Shown: positions 21,247 through 31,470 of the stretch, piece by piece
Layout: each line of letters starts with the position of its first letter
How positions within the stretch are numbered: the first letter of the stretch is position 1
From: Macrophomina tecta
Lineage: Eukaryota; Ascomycota; Dothideomycetes; Botryosphaeriales; Botryosphaeriaceae
NCBI GenBank assembly: GCA_024180945.1
Contig: JAKSGN010000002.1
Coordinates: forward strand, 1,922,001-1,986,000
Direction of reading: 5' to 3'
DNA: 64,000 bases
Notes under the pieces: generated by a model
Told to the model about the DNA's origin: nothing
The model's input: only the letters and a program-made list of their open reading frames with translations
Databases searched by the model: none
Program-made: the position numbers and the translations under genes

Positions 21247-24202
21247 TCACGCCCTTCCCTTGCCCTTGACCATCCTCTCCCACGCCCTCACCACCTCCTC
21301 CTCATCTACGCTCCCCTTCTCCCTCCCAACCACCCACTCACCCTCGACCCACCGCGCGCTCTCGACCGCCTTCCTGACCCCACACCTCACTGCTGCCCTT
21401 ACGCTCCTACATACTCCCAATCCCGGATAAGCCAACACACCGACCACGCCCGCACCCGTCTTGCAACCCAAACTCACGACACCCTTACCCAACCCCTTTG
21501 CCACGCCCAGCGCGCCCTCCTCCCTCTTTCCGCGCCACGTCTCAACGAAGATATCGCCGAAACCCTCAGCAACGCCGTGCCCGAACGTGCGCCCGGCAAC
21601 GGCGAAGCCGGACTTGATGTCGGTGACGTGGTGGTCTGCGTGAGAGGAAGGGCTGGAGGTGTAGAGGCGCGGGACGGCGCGCATGCCCTCGGCCGCGGCG
21701 AGCGGGATGTCGACGAGGATGCCGCGCGTCCCGGTGAGAAAGAACTTGCCAAGCGAGAGGGCGGAGGCAGAGGCCATGGCTGTCGCGGTGGAGGCGTGGG
21801 CGTGTTGTTTTGTGAGGGCTTCGGCGTTTTTGGTTTGGGGTAGGCCCCCGGCGGCGGCACTGCTGGTGCTGGTGGTCGGCGTTGGGGAACTGGGCCTGGA
21901 AGTGGCTGGAAGGGTTTGTTTCTCAGCTGGAGGAGTCGAAGCTGAGGAGTTAGGAGCTGTGGTGGGACGAGAGTTCTCGAAGGTGGTGGAGATGCTTCTG
22001 GCTGAGAGGGTGGATGGGCTTGCTGTGTCGAGGCTGGTCGTTGATGTTGCCTTCTCATGGAGGGAGGTTGCGGAAGAAGTCGTAGGGGAGCCAGTACGTA
22101 AAGAACGTGATCGAGAGCGCTTGTATTCCTTGATTGGTTTGAGGAAGATGCCCCCGGCAGCTTCCGCCATTCCGGTAGCTGTGGAGATTGATGCGGAGCC
22201 AACAGCCGTGAGAGGGTCCCATCGACGATTGTCGATGTATACCGGCTTCGTCCTGTTCCTGCAACGATATGGATTAGCGTTTGAGGAGAATGGTAGAGCA
22301 CGGGCTCGTAAGAACTCACAACTTCAGATTTTTCCGGGAAAGTTTTCTTTTCTCGGAAAGAATATATGCTGCTTTTCTTGAGAGCCTTATTGATGTCTTT
22401 CCATCTCTGCACTTCCATACCGCGGGTTCGTCTGGAAGCAAATCACAGTGCAGATCTTTCGGAAGATGAGTGTGGAAAGATTGAACGGCAGCTTTCACTC
22501 CTGACTCGGTCTTCATCTGCTCTGCTATTTGTTGGGCGTTTCTAACAGCTTGTGGAGTGAGACAGAATGATATGGCATCAGCAAGCTTTTCAGCAGTCAA
22601 GTGTTTGAAGGGAATTGGCTCTGGTCCGGCGCCATTGCTGGCTACCATGTGACCCCAGAATGGTTGGCTATGTGGCGTTAACTACCAGTTCGATCCAACA
22701 ATTTCCGCTTTAGTTGCGAATGAGTTCAGGTCCACTTACTCGCCAAAAAAAGGTACAATGGTAGTCGGCTTCCCGTTTAGAAGTCCACAGGCCGTTGTGC
22801 CCGCACCTCCGTGATGTACCACCGTTGCTACTTGTCTGAAAAGCCACTCATGAGGGCAATCTCCAAGATAGAAAATATCAGAGTTCGAGGATATCTCTTC
22901 GCCGAGTTTACTCCAGCCTCGTGAGATGATCGCTCGAACACCTGTTCTTCTCACAGCTTCTACGATGGTGGCAGTGGTCTGCTCCGGATCGTCAATGACG
23001 ATACTACCGAATCCAATGTAGACCGGTGTCGGTCCTTCAGTCAAGAACTTTTCGAGATTTGGTGGCGGTGAATAACTCGGCGGGTCTCTGAAAAAGAATC
23101 CGCAGACGTCTAGCCTTAATAAGTACAGACCAGGTTCGCAAATCGAAGCGTCACTAACCTATGTATGGCGGCCAATCTGAAGGCTTTGCAACAAGGGCCG
23201 GAGACCAGCAGTACGTGAACGGAACATTGCATGTTTCTGCCAACCTCGGCCTCTCGGTCGCAGGCACCGCCTCCAGCTCCAGAGTGTGTCTTCTCCAGTT
23301 ATTGATGATGTCACCCAATCTAAGTAATTATCAGCCGCGTTCTGGTTAAGCATTTCATTGTAATACTCATGACGTACCCTTGCCATGTCAAGAATTCTAC
23401 TATTCCGTAAGAAACGTAGTTCGCGATCTTCATGTCAGTTCGAGAGGAGTACTTGAGATTCGCGAGAGGATGCGGGAAAGCCCGGGTACTGCTCCACGGC
23501 ATGGTAAACATAAGATGCAGCGGAACTCCCAAGGCTTGTGCACAATGGATATGCGCGAAGCTGGGAGGGTTTGCTATGATGGCATCAGCGACAAAGGGAT
23601 CATTCGACCGAGTGTCTGGCTCAATGCACGACTTCCAGCAGCCCTCCAGCATCTCAGCAATGATTTCCCGCTTCCGCTGTACCTCACCGGCACGAAGACT
23701 CTTGAGATTGGGAATCAGTCCTGGATTCTTGACGATGAAAGCCATGAGCTCGGCGGGGTCACCGCCAATGGGGTAGAACTCCAGTCCAGATGAGCGCACG
23801 AAGTCTTCGAAGGCGTCGTGCGTGGCCAGCCGGACCCGATGACCGTGCTTTTGAAGCTCGTTACCCAGCGCGACGAAAGGCTGTACATCTCCTCTGCTCC
23901 CAACCACTTGTATCACTATATTTAACTTGACGGAACAGGGGCGCGCAGGCAATGAAGGCGGCAGTTCTGAGTCCTCGTCGTCGGGATCAATGGGCATGAG
24001 CCTCGCAAGTGTTCGGCCCAGTTTGGATTCGACATCGACGGTGATACGGCCATCATCTAGAGGTTCATTAGCCTTGATAATCCAAAGAGCTCTTGTTGAT
24101 GTTACCGGTAACATTGGTGCTGTCAAGAACAATGTCACCGGATGCGACTAGTTCACTGTACGGAGGGGGGCTGCTGAAATCGGCCGTACTTCTGCTGGCC
24201 AT
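21247..24202 (-). CDS. UDP-glucose:sterol glucosyltransferase-like protein
   Basis: Six exons on the minus strand: 24202-24106, 24056-23378, 23319-23159, 23109-22740, 22667-22320 and 22258-21247. All phases agree, giving 888 residues. The N-terminus is Ser/Pro-rich. The GT1/GT28 donor-acceptor fold begins at [21 protein letters not shown] and includes the N-lobe lipid-facing part (CYWSPALV-like region before [11 protein letters not shown]). The nucleotide-sugar signature is [19 protein letters not shown] with PFFGDQPFWG. A long tail ([39 protein letters not shown]) is characteristic of the fungal group. It should transfer glucose to sterols or similar lipids at membranes. The PH and GRAM domains of Atg26 are absent. 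The first intron (49 nt) was recognised from its CTAATG branch point. The gene is intact despite the wrecked genes beside it. Confidence 0.9.
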
Positions 24203-24740
24203 GACGAAAAACGAGAAATTGTCCAAGGTGAGGGAAACGCGACCCTGATACTATTTTAAAGAAAAAGCCAAATCGCCGAAGCTAAGGCTCCTGGTACTTG
24301 CGTCGCGCCTGGGGGTTACCGAATCTGCCATTTTACGTATTTGCGGATTTTACGTATTCGAGATACGAGCACGACCATCGGGCCTTAAATCAGTAGCCTG
24401 TCCGCCATTCCCCTTTCCTTCATACACACCTCAGCCTCACTCTTTCTTTCATTCCTCGGGTCCACATATTCTACTGCGGATCCCACTATTTTAAGGGTCA
24501 GTCAAGCTTTCGAAAGGCGGAGGGCTCATCCATCTACTCTCGGCTCAGCCAACGACCCGTAACACTTGTCGATTGTACACAACCAAACAACTTCAAGTCC
24601 TACCCTCAACCGTAAGCATAACGAGGAACATAATCGCTCGTAACTGAGGAATCCTGACAACACGCAGATACTGAAATCTCACCACACCCTCCAACACAAG
24701 ATCTCCCCTTGCCTCCGTCCCTTCGTCAACAGCCACCACC
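24203..24740. promoter_or_regulatory. Divergent upstream region of the glucosyltransferase and four-TM genes
   Basis: About 540 nt between opposing starts. No clear core motif was identified. Confidence 0.4.
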
Positions 24741-25322
24741 ATGCCCTCCAGGCGCGCCCAACGCGCCGCCGCCACCATGCTGGACCAATACTGGCAGCCC
24801 ACGGGCCTTTGCGGCCTCATCACGCGCACTGCGCTGCGCACCTCGCAATTCATCTTTGCCGTCATCGCGGCCGCGCTATACGGCGCCGACCTCGCGCACA
24901 GCAGCACCACCACCTCTACCTCCCGCCCCACCAACTGGATCTACGCCGAAGTCTGTGCCGGACTGTCCGCCATCACCTGCATCGTTCACTGCTTCGCGAC
25001 GGTGACCAATGTGGCGTGGTGCGTGTGGGACTTTGTCGTATGCGTGCTGTGGGCGGCTGCGTTCGGGGTGTTCGGGAGCATATTTATCGGTGCGAAGAAA
25101 GATGACTCAGTGGATGACGAGTGGGATCTGACCATGGATGTGGAACGGATGAGGGTGGCGCTTGGTGTTGATGCGGTGTGCATGGTGCTGTGGTTCGCGA
25201 CCGCGGTGATGGGATGCGCGTGGTGTTGTCGGGCGAGGAGGGTGAGAAGGAGGAAGGATAAGCTCCTTGATGGTGAAGGAAGTGAGGAGGTGGAGATAGG
25301 TGGGGTTGCGGGGAGGGTGTAG
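24741..25322 (+). CDS. Four-TM membrane protein, MARVEL-like
   Basis: This is a single-exon, 193-residue frame from ATG at 24741. It shows four hydrophobic spans: about 29-47 (TSQFIFAVIAAALYGADL), 67-88, 92-117 (WCVWDFVVCVLWAAAFGVFGSIF) and about 139-162 (VDAVCMVLWFATAVMGCAWCC). Span 4 is followed by a basic stretch, RARRVRRRKDK, and an acidic tail. Four evenly spaced helices with short loops and a long third loop fit the MARVEL arrangement of fungal proteins such as Nce102-type eisosome components. No decisive motif was found, so the assignment is by topology only. An in-frame ATG at 24777 could also serve as start. Confidence 0.65.
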   Translation: MPSRRAQRAAATMLDQYWQPTGLCGLITRTALRTSQFIFAVIAAALYGADLAHSSTTTSTSRPTNWIYAEVCAGLSAITCIVHCFATVTNVAWCVWDFVVCVLWAAAFGVFGSIFIGAKKDDSVDDEWDLTMDVERMRVALGVDAVCMVLWFATAVMGCAWCCRARRVRRRKDKLLDGEGSEEVEIGGVAGRV

Positions 25323-25589
25323 TTGTGGTGTGGGTGGTTCTTTGGGTTTTTGTGTAGGTGAGCGGAGGCGGTCAGTTTTGCTTTGTATATTCGGCTGTAC
25401 ATTGAAAAGAAAAAAAAGAAAAAAAAAAAAGAACGAGGTTCTGCTATCGCGTGCAAAAACTAAGGCATGGGCATTTCTAACCCCTGATATCGGTAAACTG
25501 ACACCTTGTCGGGATATATGCAAAATCTCCGCCGTTTTCACCCTAAAATTCAGAGATTTTGGCTTCATCTCCTATGTATGTCCATGTAT
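25323..25589. other. 3' flank of the four-TM gene with A-rich tract
   Basis: Contains an interrupted A-rich run at 25407-25430. No gene seen. Confidence 0.4.
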
Positions 25590-26470
25590 TAATATATACG
25601 GCGAGGCGGATAACCGCGACGTCGTATAAGCTACCTAAAAGCTCTTCTATTACTACCTTATTCTTTATAGGCTCTAGGAGCCTCCAGGAGCTTCTTTTCT
25701 ATATAGAATCGACTGAAACGACTCTTTCCCCCCCCCCACCCCCAACACCCGTGCCCTACGCTAACCCGAGTATAAATGCCCTCGTTAAGAGAGAGAACAC
25801 GATCCTTACTATATTTAAAACTATCTACAAGCCTACTAATCTATATACGCGCTAGATCCGGTGCGATCGGCAAGAACCGGGTATTCGGTTATCACCTGTA
25901 TTATGGTGCGACGGCTTAGCAGCGCTAGCTACGCTAATATCTTGCCCGTGCCTTATGCGTTGTCTAACCCGCCCCTAGCCTCGTTGCTAGCGTTGTTACT
26001 ACCGGTCTAAATAAACCTACTATTATTAAGGCGCCTCTTCTATAGCTTCTTACGCGGCTTAGTATTCTTTCTACCTAGCGGCCGGCTTCTCTTACGTCTT
26101 AGTTATTTGGCCTAGTGTTAAGGCTGCTGTTTAGGTGGCTATTACGTTAAAAGAGGCGTTGGTAACGGAGGTATTAGTAATACAAAAGGCTCATTAGCTA
26201 AAGAAGTACAATTCGGCTATAGCGTATTAGCTACTATTAACGTAAGAGACGTAGTGAAGACCGTAAATACGGCCTCCTATATTAGTATTAGTATTATAGC
26301 CGTAGGAGCCACCTACATCCTTCTAGGCGGCCTCCCTATCCTCCTCGCCTTACCTATTATAGCGACTACTTACTATAATGCACGCTTCTATACACGCTGC
26401 ATAATAGTTACGCAATTTTAGTGGTCCTTACCAAGAAGCTAGCCCGGGTATATACCGGAATTACTTAATT
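25590..26470. repeat. TA-rich, CA/TG-depleted block, probably RIP-mutated repeat
   Basis: By eye this ~0.9 kb is nearly free of CA and TG dinucleotides and full of TA (ctactattaac, tattagtattagtattatagcc), while CG stays common. This is the pattern left when C in CpA is turned to T on both strands by repeat-induced point mutation. No frame longer than about 100 codons survives. A C/A-rich tract (ccccccccccacccccaac) lies at about 25730-25745. The original element cannot be named. Edges are approximate; right of 26470 the composition returns to mixed. Confidence 0.65.
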
Positions 26471-27697
26471 AGGCAATAGGTGTCAGTTTACCGAAATCAG
26501 TTGTCAGAAATGCCCATGCCAAAACTAATGATATTGGAAGAATTCATAGGTATAAGAAAAAGTGATCAATGCAAAAACTGTTCCAGAGATCCCATTGGTC
26601 GGGTGCCAAACACCTCGTTAATAGTAGTAGCCCAAGCTCTAACAGTTCCTTTAAGAATTAAAAGAGTAGATACTCTTTGCATTAGTAACTTCCAGCATTT
26701 TGCGATTGAAGCCGTGATAAGGCGCTAGTTTTGTGAACATCGTTGAGAGAAATAAAAGGAATGCAAATGTTCCTCTGGTAAAGTCGGCTTGCTTCTACTT
26801 GACGATGAAGTCTCAGTAAGGACCTCAAATGATCAGTGAAAAACGCCAACATAGTAAAGTCATGAGTGCTGATAGAACGGCTTGAAACTAAATAAATATT
26901 AGCGCGTGGACGCTTGGCTAAAGCGCTCATCGCATATTCTCTTCAAGGTGTCTGTCGGCGCAATGTTGATTGACGTGCAAGTATGTACATCAAGGGTTCG
27001 ACGCCCGAACGCATGCCCGTAAACTCGGTGGAGTGCTCCCATCAAGTCATGAGACGCTCCGCTTTGTCTTCCATTGACACTGTCCTCAACTAGGCTTTCC
27101 GTGCCATTAAGTGCGGCTGCCCCAACTTGACAAAGCGCCCAGACCATCCTCTTTGGCAGACAGGTTAGTGGCATGATCAGAAGAGACCAAGCGGGGAGCT
27201 TCGGGAGCGGAAATGCCATGCTGTCATTAAATCCGAGGGCGTCGCCATCCGCCGAGACTGGCTCTCGGGTTGCCACATACGGACGACCGGGAGGCAAGAA
27301 AGGTCATGGGTATGGTCAACCACATTGTCGGGTGCAGCGCTGCACAACGAGCTTGATGAGTGCTGTTGGCCGTGAGTGGGGCTAATACAAGCCTCTAGTA
27401 ATACGCGGCCTCGAATGATCGACATATCGGTCCCTGTCATGCTCAGTAGCGTGCCGAATCATGTGTATTCTAGATGCAGAGGAATGGTCAGAAATGCAGG
27501 CTTTTTATTTTTTTTTTGTATGCATCGACGAACCGTTGGCGGAAGACATGCAGACGAGAATTGGTGGTAATCTTGAATTAAATTGCTTTTCTATCTCAAT
27601 GCAACTGAACGTGCCACGGATATACGCAAGGGCTAGTTTTGCATACGCAGCCGCTCACCTGTCGTCAACCTCGTCATTCATGCAAAATCTTCATCAT
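26471..27697. other. Intergenic, no gene recognised
   Basis: Moderately AT-rich. Frames such as 26480-26728 (+), 26899-27297 (-) and 27461-28261 (+) show no domain, and the last is antisense to the alcohol dehydrogenase. A B-box-like GGTTCGACGCC at about 26994 has no tRNA fold around it. Confidence 0.45.
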
Positions 27698-28909
27698 CTA
27701 TGCGCGCTTGCCAAAGACCTTGTCGTAGCCAACCAGGGTAAACCTGAAGCGCACGTTGTCGCCGTTGTAGACGCGCTCGACGGCCTGCTTGCAGCCCTCC
27801 TCAGAAATGTCAATCGTCTCGACCCAGCTCTTGACGTTCTGCTTAGCCGCGAGCTCCAGCATCTCGATCATCTCGGGACGGTTGCCGATGTGGGAAGCAC
27901 CCAAGTAGCAGCCGTTGGGGGCGAATGCCTGGGCCTGAATCTGAGGCAGCGGGTTGTCGGGGAAGCCAACCATGTGGAAGGAGCCATTGACCTTCAGGGT
28001 GCTGAAGTAGTCAGGCAAGTTAAACTTGTCGGTAGCATCGGCGGTGTTGATGATGAAGTCGAACTTGAATTTCCAGGGCTCGGCCCAGCCCTTCTCCTTG
28101 GTGACAATGAAGTCCTTGGCACCAAGCTTGAGAGCGTCCTCCTTCTTGTTGGGGCTGTGGGAGATGGCGTAGACTTCAGCTCCAAGAGCCTTTGCGAAGA
28201 GAATACCGAAATGGCCAAGACCACCGCTACGGATTGGTTAGACACGGAACATGCCAGGTGAAGTGGAGGTCAAACTTACATTCCAACAATTCCGATCTTC
28301 TTGCCAGGACCAGCTCCTAACCTCTTGAGAGGGCTGAATACGGTCAGACCAGCGCAGAGCATGGGAGCGGCCAAGCTGGTCTCAAGCTCGTCGGGGATCT
28401 TGAAAGTGAAGTACTCGTGGGCGCGCACGTGGCTGGAGTAACCACCCATGGAGATTGTTCCATCGGGGTAGGGAGCGCCATAGGTGTCAATGGAGTTGGG
28501 GCAGTAGTTCTCCTGGTCAGCCTTGCAGTTGTCGCAGGTCAAGTCTGCGCTGATCTGCGCACCGACACCAACACGATCGCCCTCCTTGACGGTGGTGACG
28601 TCCTTGCCGACCTTCACGACCTTGCCGATAATCTCGTGACCGACGCAGAGAGGAAGAGGAATATCGGAGCCCCAGCCGCCGGTGATGGTGTGGACATCAC
28701 TGGCGCAAACACCACAGGCGTCAATGGCAATGTCGACATCGCGGTCGCCGAAGGGCTTGAGCTTGAACTGTTGAAGTGAGGGGCAGTCAGCGAAGGTGGG
28801 GTCTCGGCGCGGGCAGGAAGCGAGGGCGGCCGACCTCTTGCTTGGTGAACTTGCTCCAGTTCTTGATGTCGGTGACGCAGAAGCCCTCGGCAGTCTCGGG
28901 GTAAGGCAT
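27698..28909 (-). CDS. NADP-dependent zinc alcohol dehydrogenase (ADH6/cinnamyl-alcohol type)
   Basis: Three exons: 28909-28835, 28767-28280 and 28226-27698, 363 residues. The first intron uses the weak donor GTCGGC but has a good branch (GCTGAC) and acceptor (AACAG), and the protein reads through in phase. Features of the MDR family: catalytic zinc ligands Cys46 (DACGVCASD) and His69-Glu70 (VGHEIIGKV), and the structural zinc lobe at 100-114. The dinucleotide fold carries GIVGIGGLGHFGILFAKALG. Relatives reduce branched, aromatic and cinnamyl aldehydes with NADPH in the cytosol. Of the four structural zinc ligands, Cys103, Cys106 and Cys114 are present, but the first position is Asp100 rather than Cys. 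The gene is transcribed away from the butanediol dehydrogenase gene. Confidence 0.92.
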
Positions 28910-30029
28910 GGCGGCGGTGGTGAGCAGGAGACTGGGTGAAGGCTGAGTGCGAGTGTTTTGCAAGGAGAGAAGTTATGGGCGTGGTCGCAGCGCGGCAGAA
29001 ATGGAGGGGGAGGGGCTTTAATACAGCCGGAAGGCGGCAGGCATCAGTGACCTCATGCCCTAGTGCCAATTGAGCCGACGCAGAGGCTGGAATGAGTTGT
29101 GTCTCGACGGCTATCTCGTCTTCTCGATGCGCATCATAGATCGGCTTCCTGGCCGGTAGATTCAGCCCACGTCACCTCCCACTCCCGCTCGCGCGACAGC
29201 CATTCTCTCCCAACACCAGGCTGCACCAGCTGCAAGCTGAGCCCTCATGCACTCACCCCCAGTGACTCGTGCCGCGGCGGTGGAGCTCTGGCGGGAGTCG
29301 CAAGCTCAGCAGAAAACAGCCCCGCGGGAGACGTCATTTTGCCACCAATCACAACGGCATCCCGCGCCGTCTCTGCGTGGCTGCTCTGGACACCAACCCC
29401 CGCGCATCATCGCGCGGGCTAGGCGCCTTCTGCACCTTCAAACTGCCTGGCTCGCTCGGCCCACTTGTCCGCGCCGGCATCGGACCGTCCTCACGGCGTT
29501 TGGCTTCGGCCAGTGCGGGCGTTGAGGCGCGAGAGGGCGGGAGAAGACGCGCTGCACGCTGCCCCGCGTTCGGCTCACTTTCCACCGCAGGGTCCCACGC
29601 CTGCAACGAACCAATCTTGGCAATCTCGCATCTGGCCAGCTCAAGCGCCGCCAATCAGCTTTCATCGCCCCGTCGGCGCGGAAAAAGAGCGTCGCCGCGA
29701 CGCGTCCCGCCCTGTCCGGCCCCAGCCCGCCCCGCGTCGTGCGCCGCGGCCTTGGGCTCTCGTGTCGTGATAGCCCCCCCTCCCTGTCTTCCCCAGATTC
29801 TCTCCCAAACTGGCATACCGAAGGATTGCGGGGTGATCTCCCATTTCCCGCTGACTCCCTTTGGGGATCCCGGATCTCGACGGGTCACTTTCCCATCACG
29901 ATGCTTCCGGCTGCCTCCTCCCACCCCGACGGCGGGGAACACGATGGACGTTCTCCCTTGCTAGTATAAAAAGGAGCGCGCTTTCGCCCGCTGGCGGGGC
30001 GGCATTGTCTGTCCGTTCGACTAAACGCC
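28910..30029. promoter_or_regulatory. Shared divergent promoter of two zinc dehydrogenases
   Basis: About 1.1 kb, very GC-rich, between start codons that point apart. The plus-strand side has a TATA box at 29965-29972. The minus-strand side has CCCCTCCCCC (forward 29005-29015), which resembles a stress-response CCCCT element, beside a TATTAAAG near 29017-29024. Frames of up to 231 codons on the plus strand here are Arg/Pro-rich and antisense to similarly open frames, as expected of GC-rich non-coding DNA. Confidence 0.5.
29965..29972 (+). promoter_or_regulatory. TATA box of the butanediol dehydrogenase gene
   Basis: TATAAAAA in a strongly GC-rich setting, 58 nt before the first ATG at 30030. 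Spacing fits a core promoter with a short leader. Confidence 0.6.
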
Positions 30030-31470
30030 ATGCTCGAGACGCTCAAGAACCTGACCATCAGATCAACGGGTTCATCCACCGCTGCAACAGACAACAAGAC
30101 CAAGACTATGAAGGCCGTGCGCTTCCATGGCCAGCGCGACCTGCGGCTGGAGGACATTCCAGAACCACAGGTCGGGAAGGGCCAGGTCAAAGTCTGTCCG
30201 CTCTCTCATCTAACATTCTGGCGGCGGGCTGACTTTAGACATCACACAGCTTAAACCAGCCTGGGTGGGCATCTGCGGGAGTGGTATGATATCCCCACCC
30301 GTTGCACGGCATTTCTTTGGTCCATTTATGCCCCGCCTCGCCAGCACCGCCACAGACGACGCGTTCCGCACACTTTTGTCGTGCTCCAAAGCTAACCACC
30401 AACAGACTTGCACGAGTATATCGGCGGTGCGAGCCTCTGCCCAACCACGCCCCATCCCATCACCGGCGAGACGATCCCGCTCACATTCGGCCATGAATTC
30501 AGCGGCGTCGTCGAAGAAGTGGGCGAGGGCGTCAGCGACTTCAAGCCCGGAGACCGCGTCTGCGTGCAGCCCATCATCTACGACGGCGACTGCGGCGCCT
30601 GCACCGAAGGCTTGATCAACTGCTGCTACAAGAACGGCTTCATCGGCCTGAGCGGCTGGGGCGGCGGCCTTGCCGAGCACATAGTCACCCCCCAGTCATG
30701 TCTGTACAAGCTCCCCGAGAATGTGTCCCTGGAGATCGGCGGTATGCAGCATTCCCCATCGCTCTCTCCCCCGTACGCGCAACTACTCAGCCACATTACA
30801 ACCCAAAAAAAAAAAAAAAAAAAAAGACTAACGAAGCACACCGCACACAGCTCTCATCGAGCCGCTGGCCGTCGGCTGGCACGCCGTCAACATCTCGCCC
30901 TTCAAGCCCGACAGCTCTGTCCTCGTGCTCGGCGGCGGGCCCATCGGGCTGTCGGTCATCCAGGCACTGCGCGCGCGCGGCGCCTCCAAGATCATCGTCT
31001 CCGAGGTGTCACCCCGCCGCAAGCAGTTCTCGAAGCAGTTCGGCGCCCACTACGTGCTCGACCCGACAGTCGACGACATTCCTGCCCGCTGCCGCGAGCT
31101 GTGTGAGAACCAGGGCGTGCATGTTGTGTATGACTGTGCTGGCGTGCAGGCCGGCTTGGATGCGGCGGTGCAAGCCGTGCGGGCGAGGGGGACCATCGTC
31201 AATATTGCCATTTGGGAGAAGCGCTGTAGCATCTTCCCCAATGACTTCTGCTTCAAGGAGCGGTCGTATATCGGTGTTGCGACGTATCAGGCGGGCGATT
31301 TCCAGGCGGTGCTGGATGCAATCAGCGAAGGCAGGATGAAGCCTCACGAGATGATTACGAAGAAGATTGAGCTGGATCAAGTGGAGGTGGAGGGTTTCAA
31401 GGCTCTGATTGAGGACAAGGATAATCAGGTGAAGGTTTTGGTCAGAGCGAATCACCTAGACGTGAAGTGA
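30030..31470 (+). CDS. Zinc-dependent (R,R)-butanediol dehydrogenase-like enzyme
   Basis: Four exons: 30030-30191, 30250-30283, 30406-30741 and 30851-31470, giving 383 residues. Exon 2 is only 34 nt. All junctions are in phase and have CTGAC/CTAAC branch points; the first donor is GTCTGT. MDR features: Cys63 (WVGICGSD), His95-Glu96 (FGHEFSGVVEEVG), the structural lobe DGDCGACTEGLINCC, then GFIGLSGWGGGLAEH. Exon 4 carries the Rossmann motif VLVLGGGPIGLSVIQ. This signature is that of the butanediol/sorbitol-type group, which interconverts acetoin and butanediol or oxidises polyols with NAD. The first 26 residues (MLETLKNLTIRSTGSS...) precede the usual family start MKAVRFHGQRDLRL at 30108, so two starts are possible. 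Confidence 0.92.
30805..30825 (+). repeat. A21 tract inside intron 3 of the butanediol dehydrogenase gene
   Basis: Twenty-one adenines lie directly before the branch point (GACTAACG) and about 25 nt before the acceptor CACAG at 30850. Length variation could influence splicing. Confidence 0.95.

Noticed and set aside
21683..22381. Plus-strand 232-codon frame
   Set aside because: It is antisense to the GC-rich last exon of the glucosyltransferase and has no domain.
26985..27010. B-box-like GGTTCGACGCC suggesting a tRNA gene
   Set aside because: The T-arm stem pairs at only three positions, and no matching acceptor or anticodon arm is found upstream.
29269..29964. Plus-strand 231-codon frame in the divergent promoter
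   Set aside because: Arg/Pro/Ala-rich translation with equally open antisense frames, as expected of GC-rich non-coding DNA; no start context or homology.
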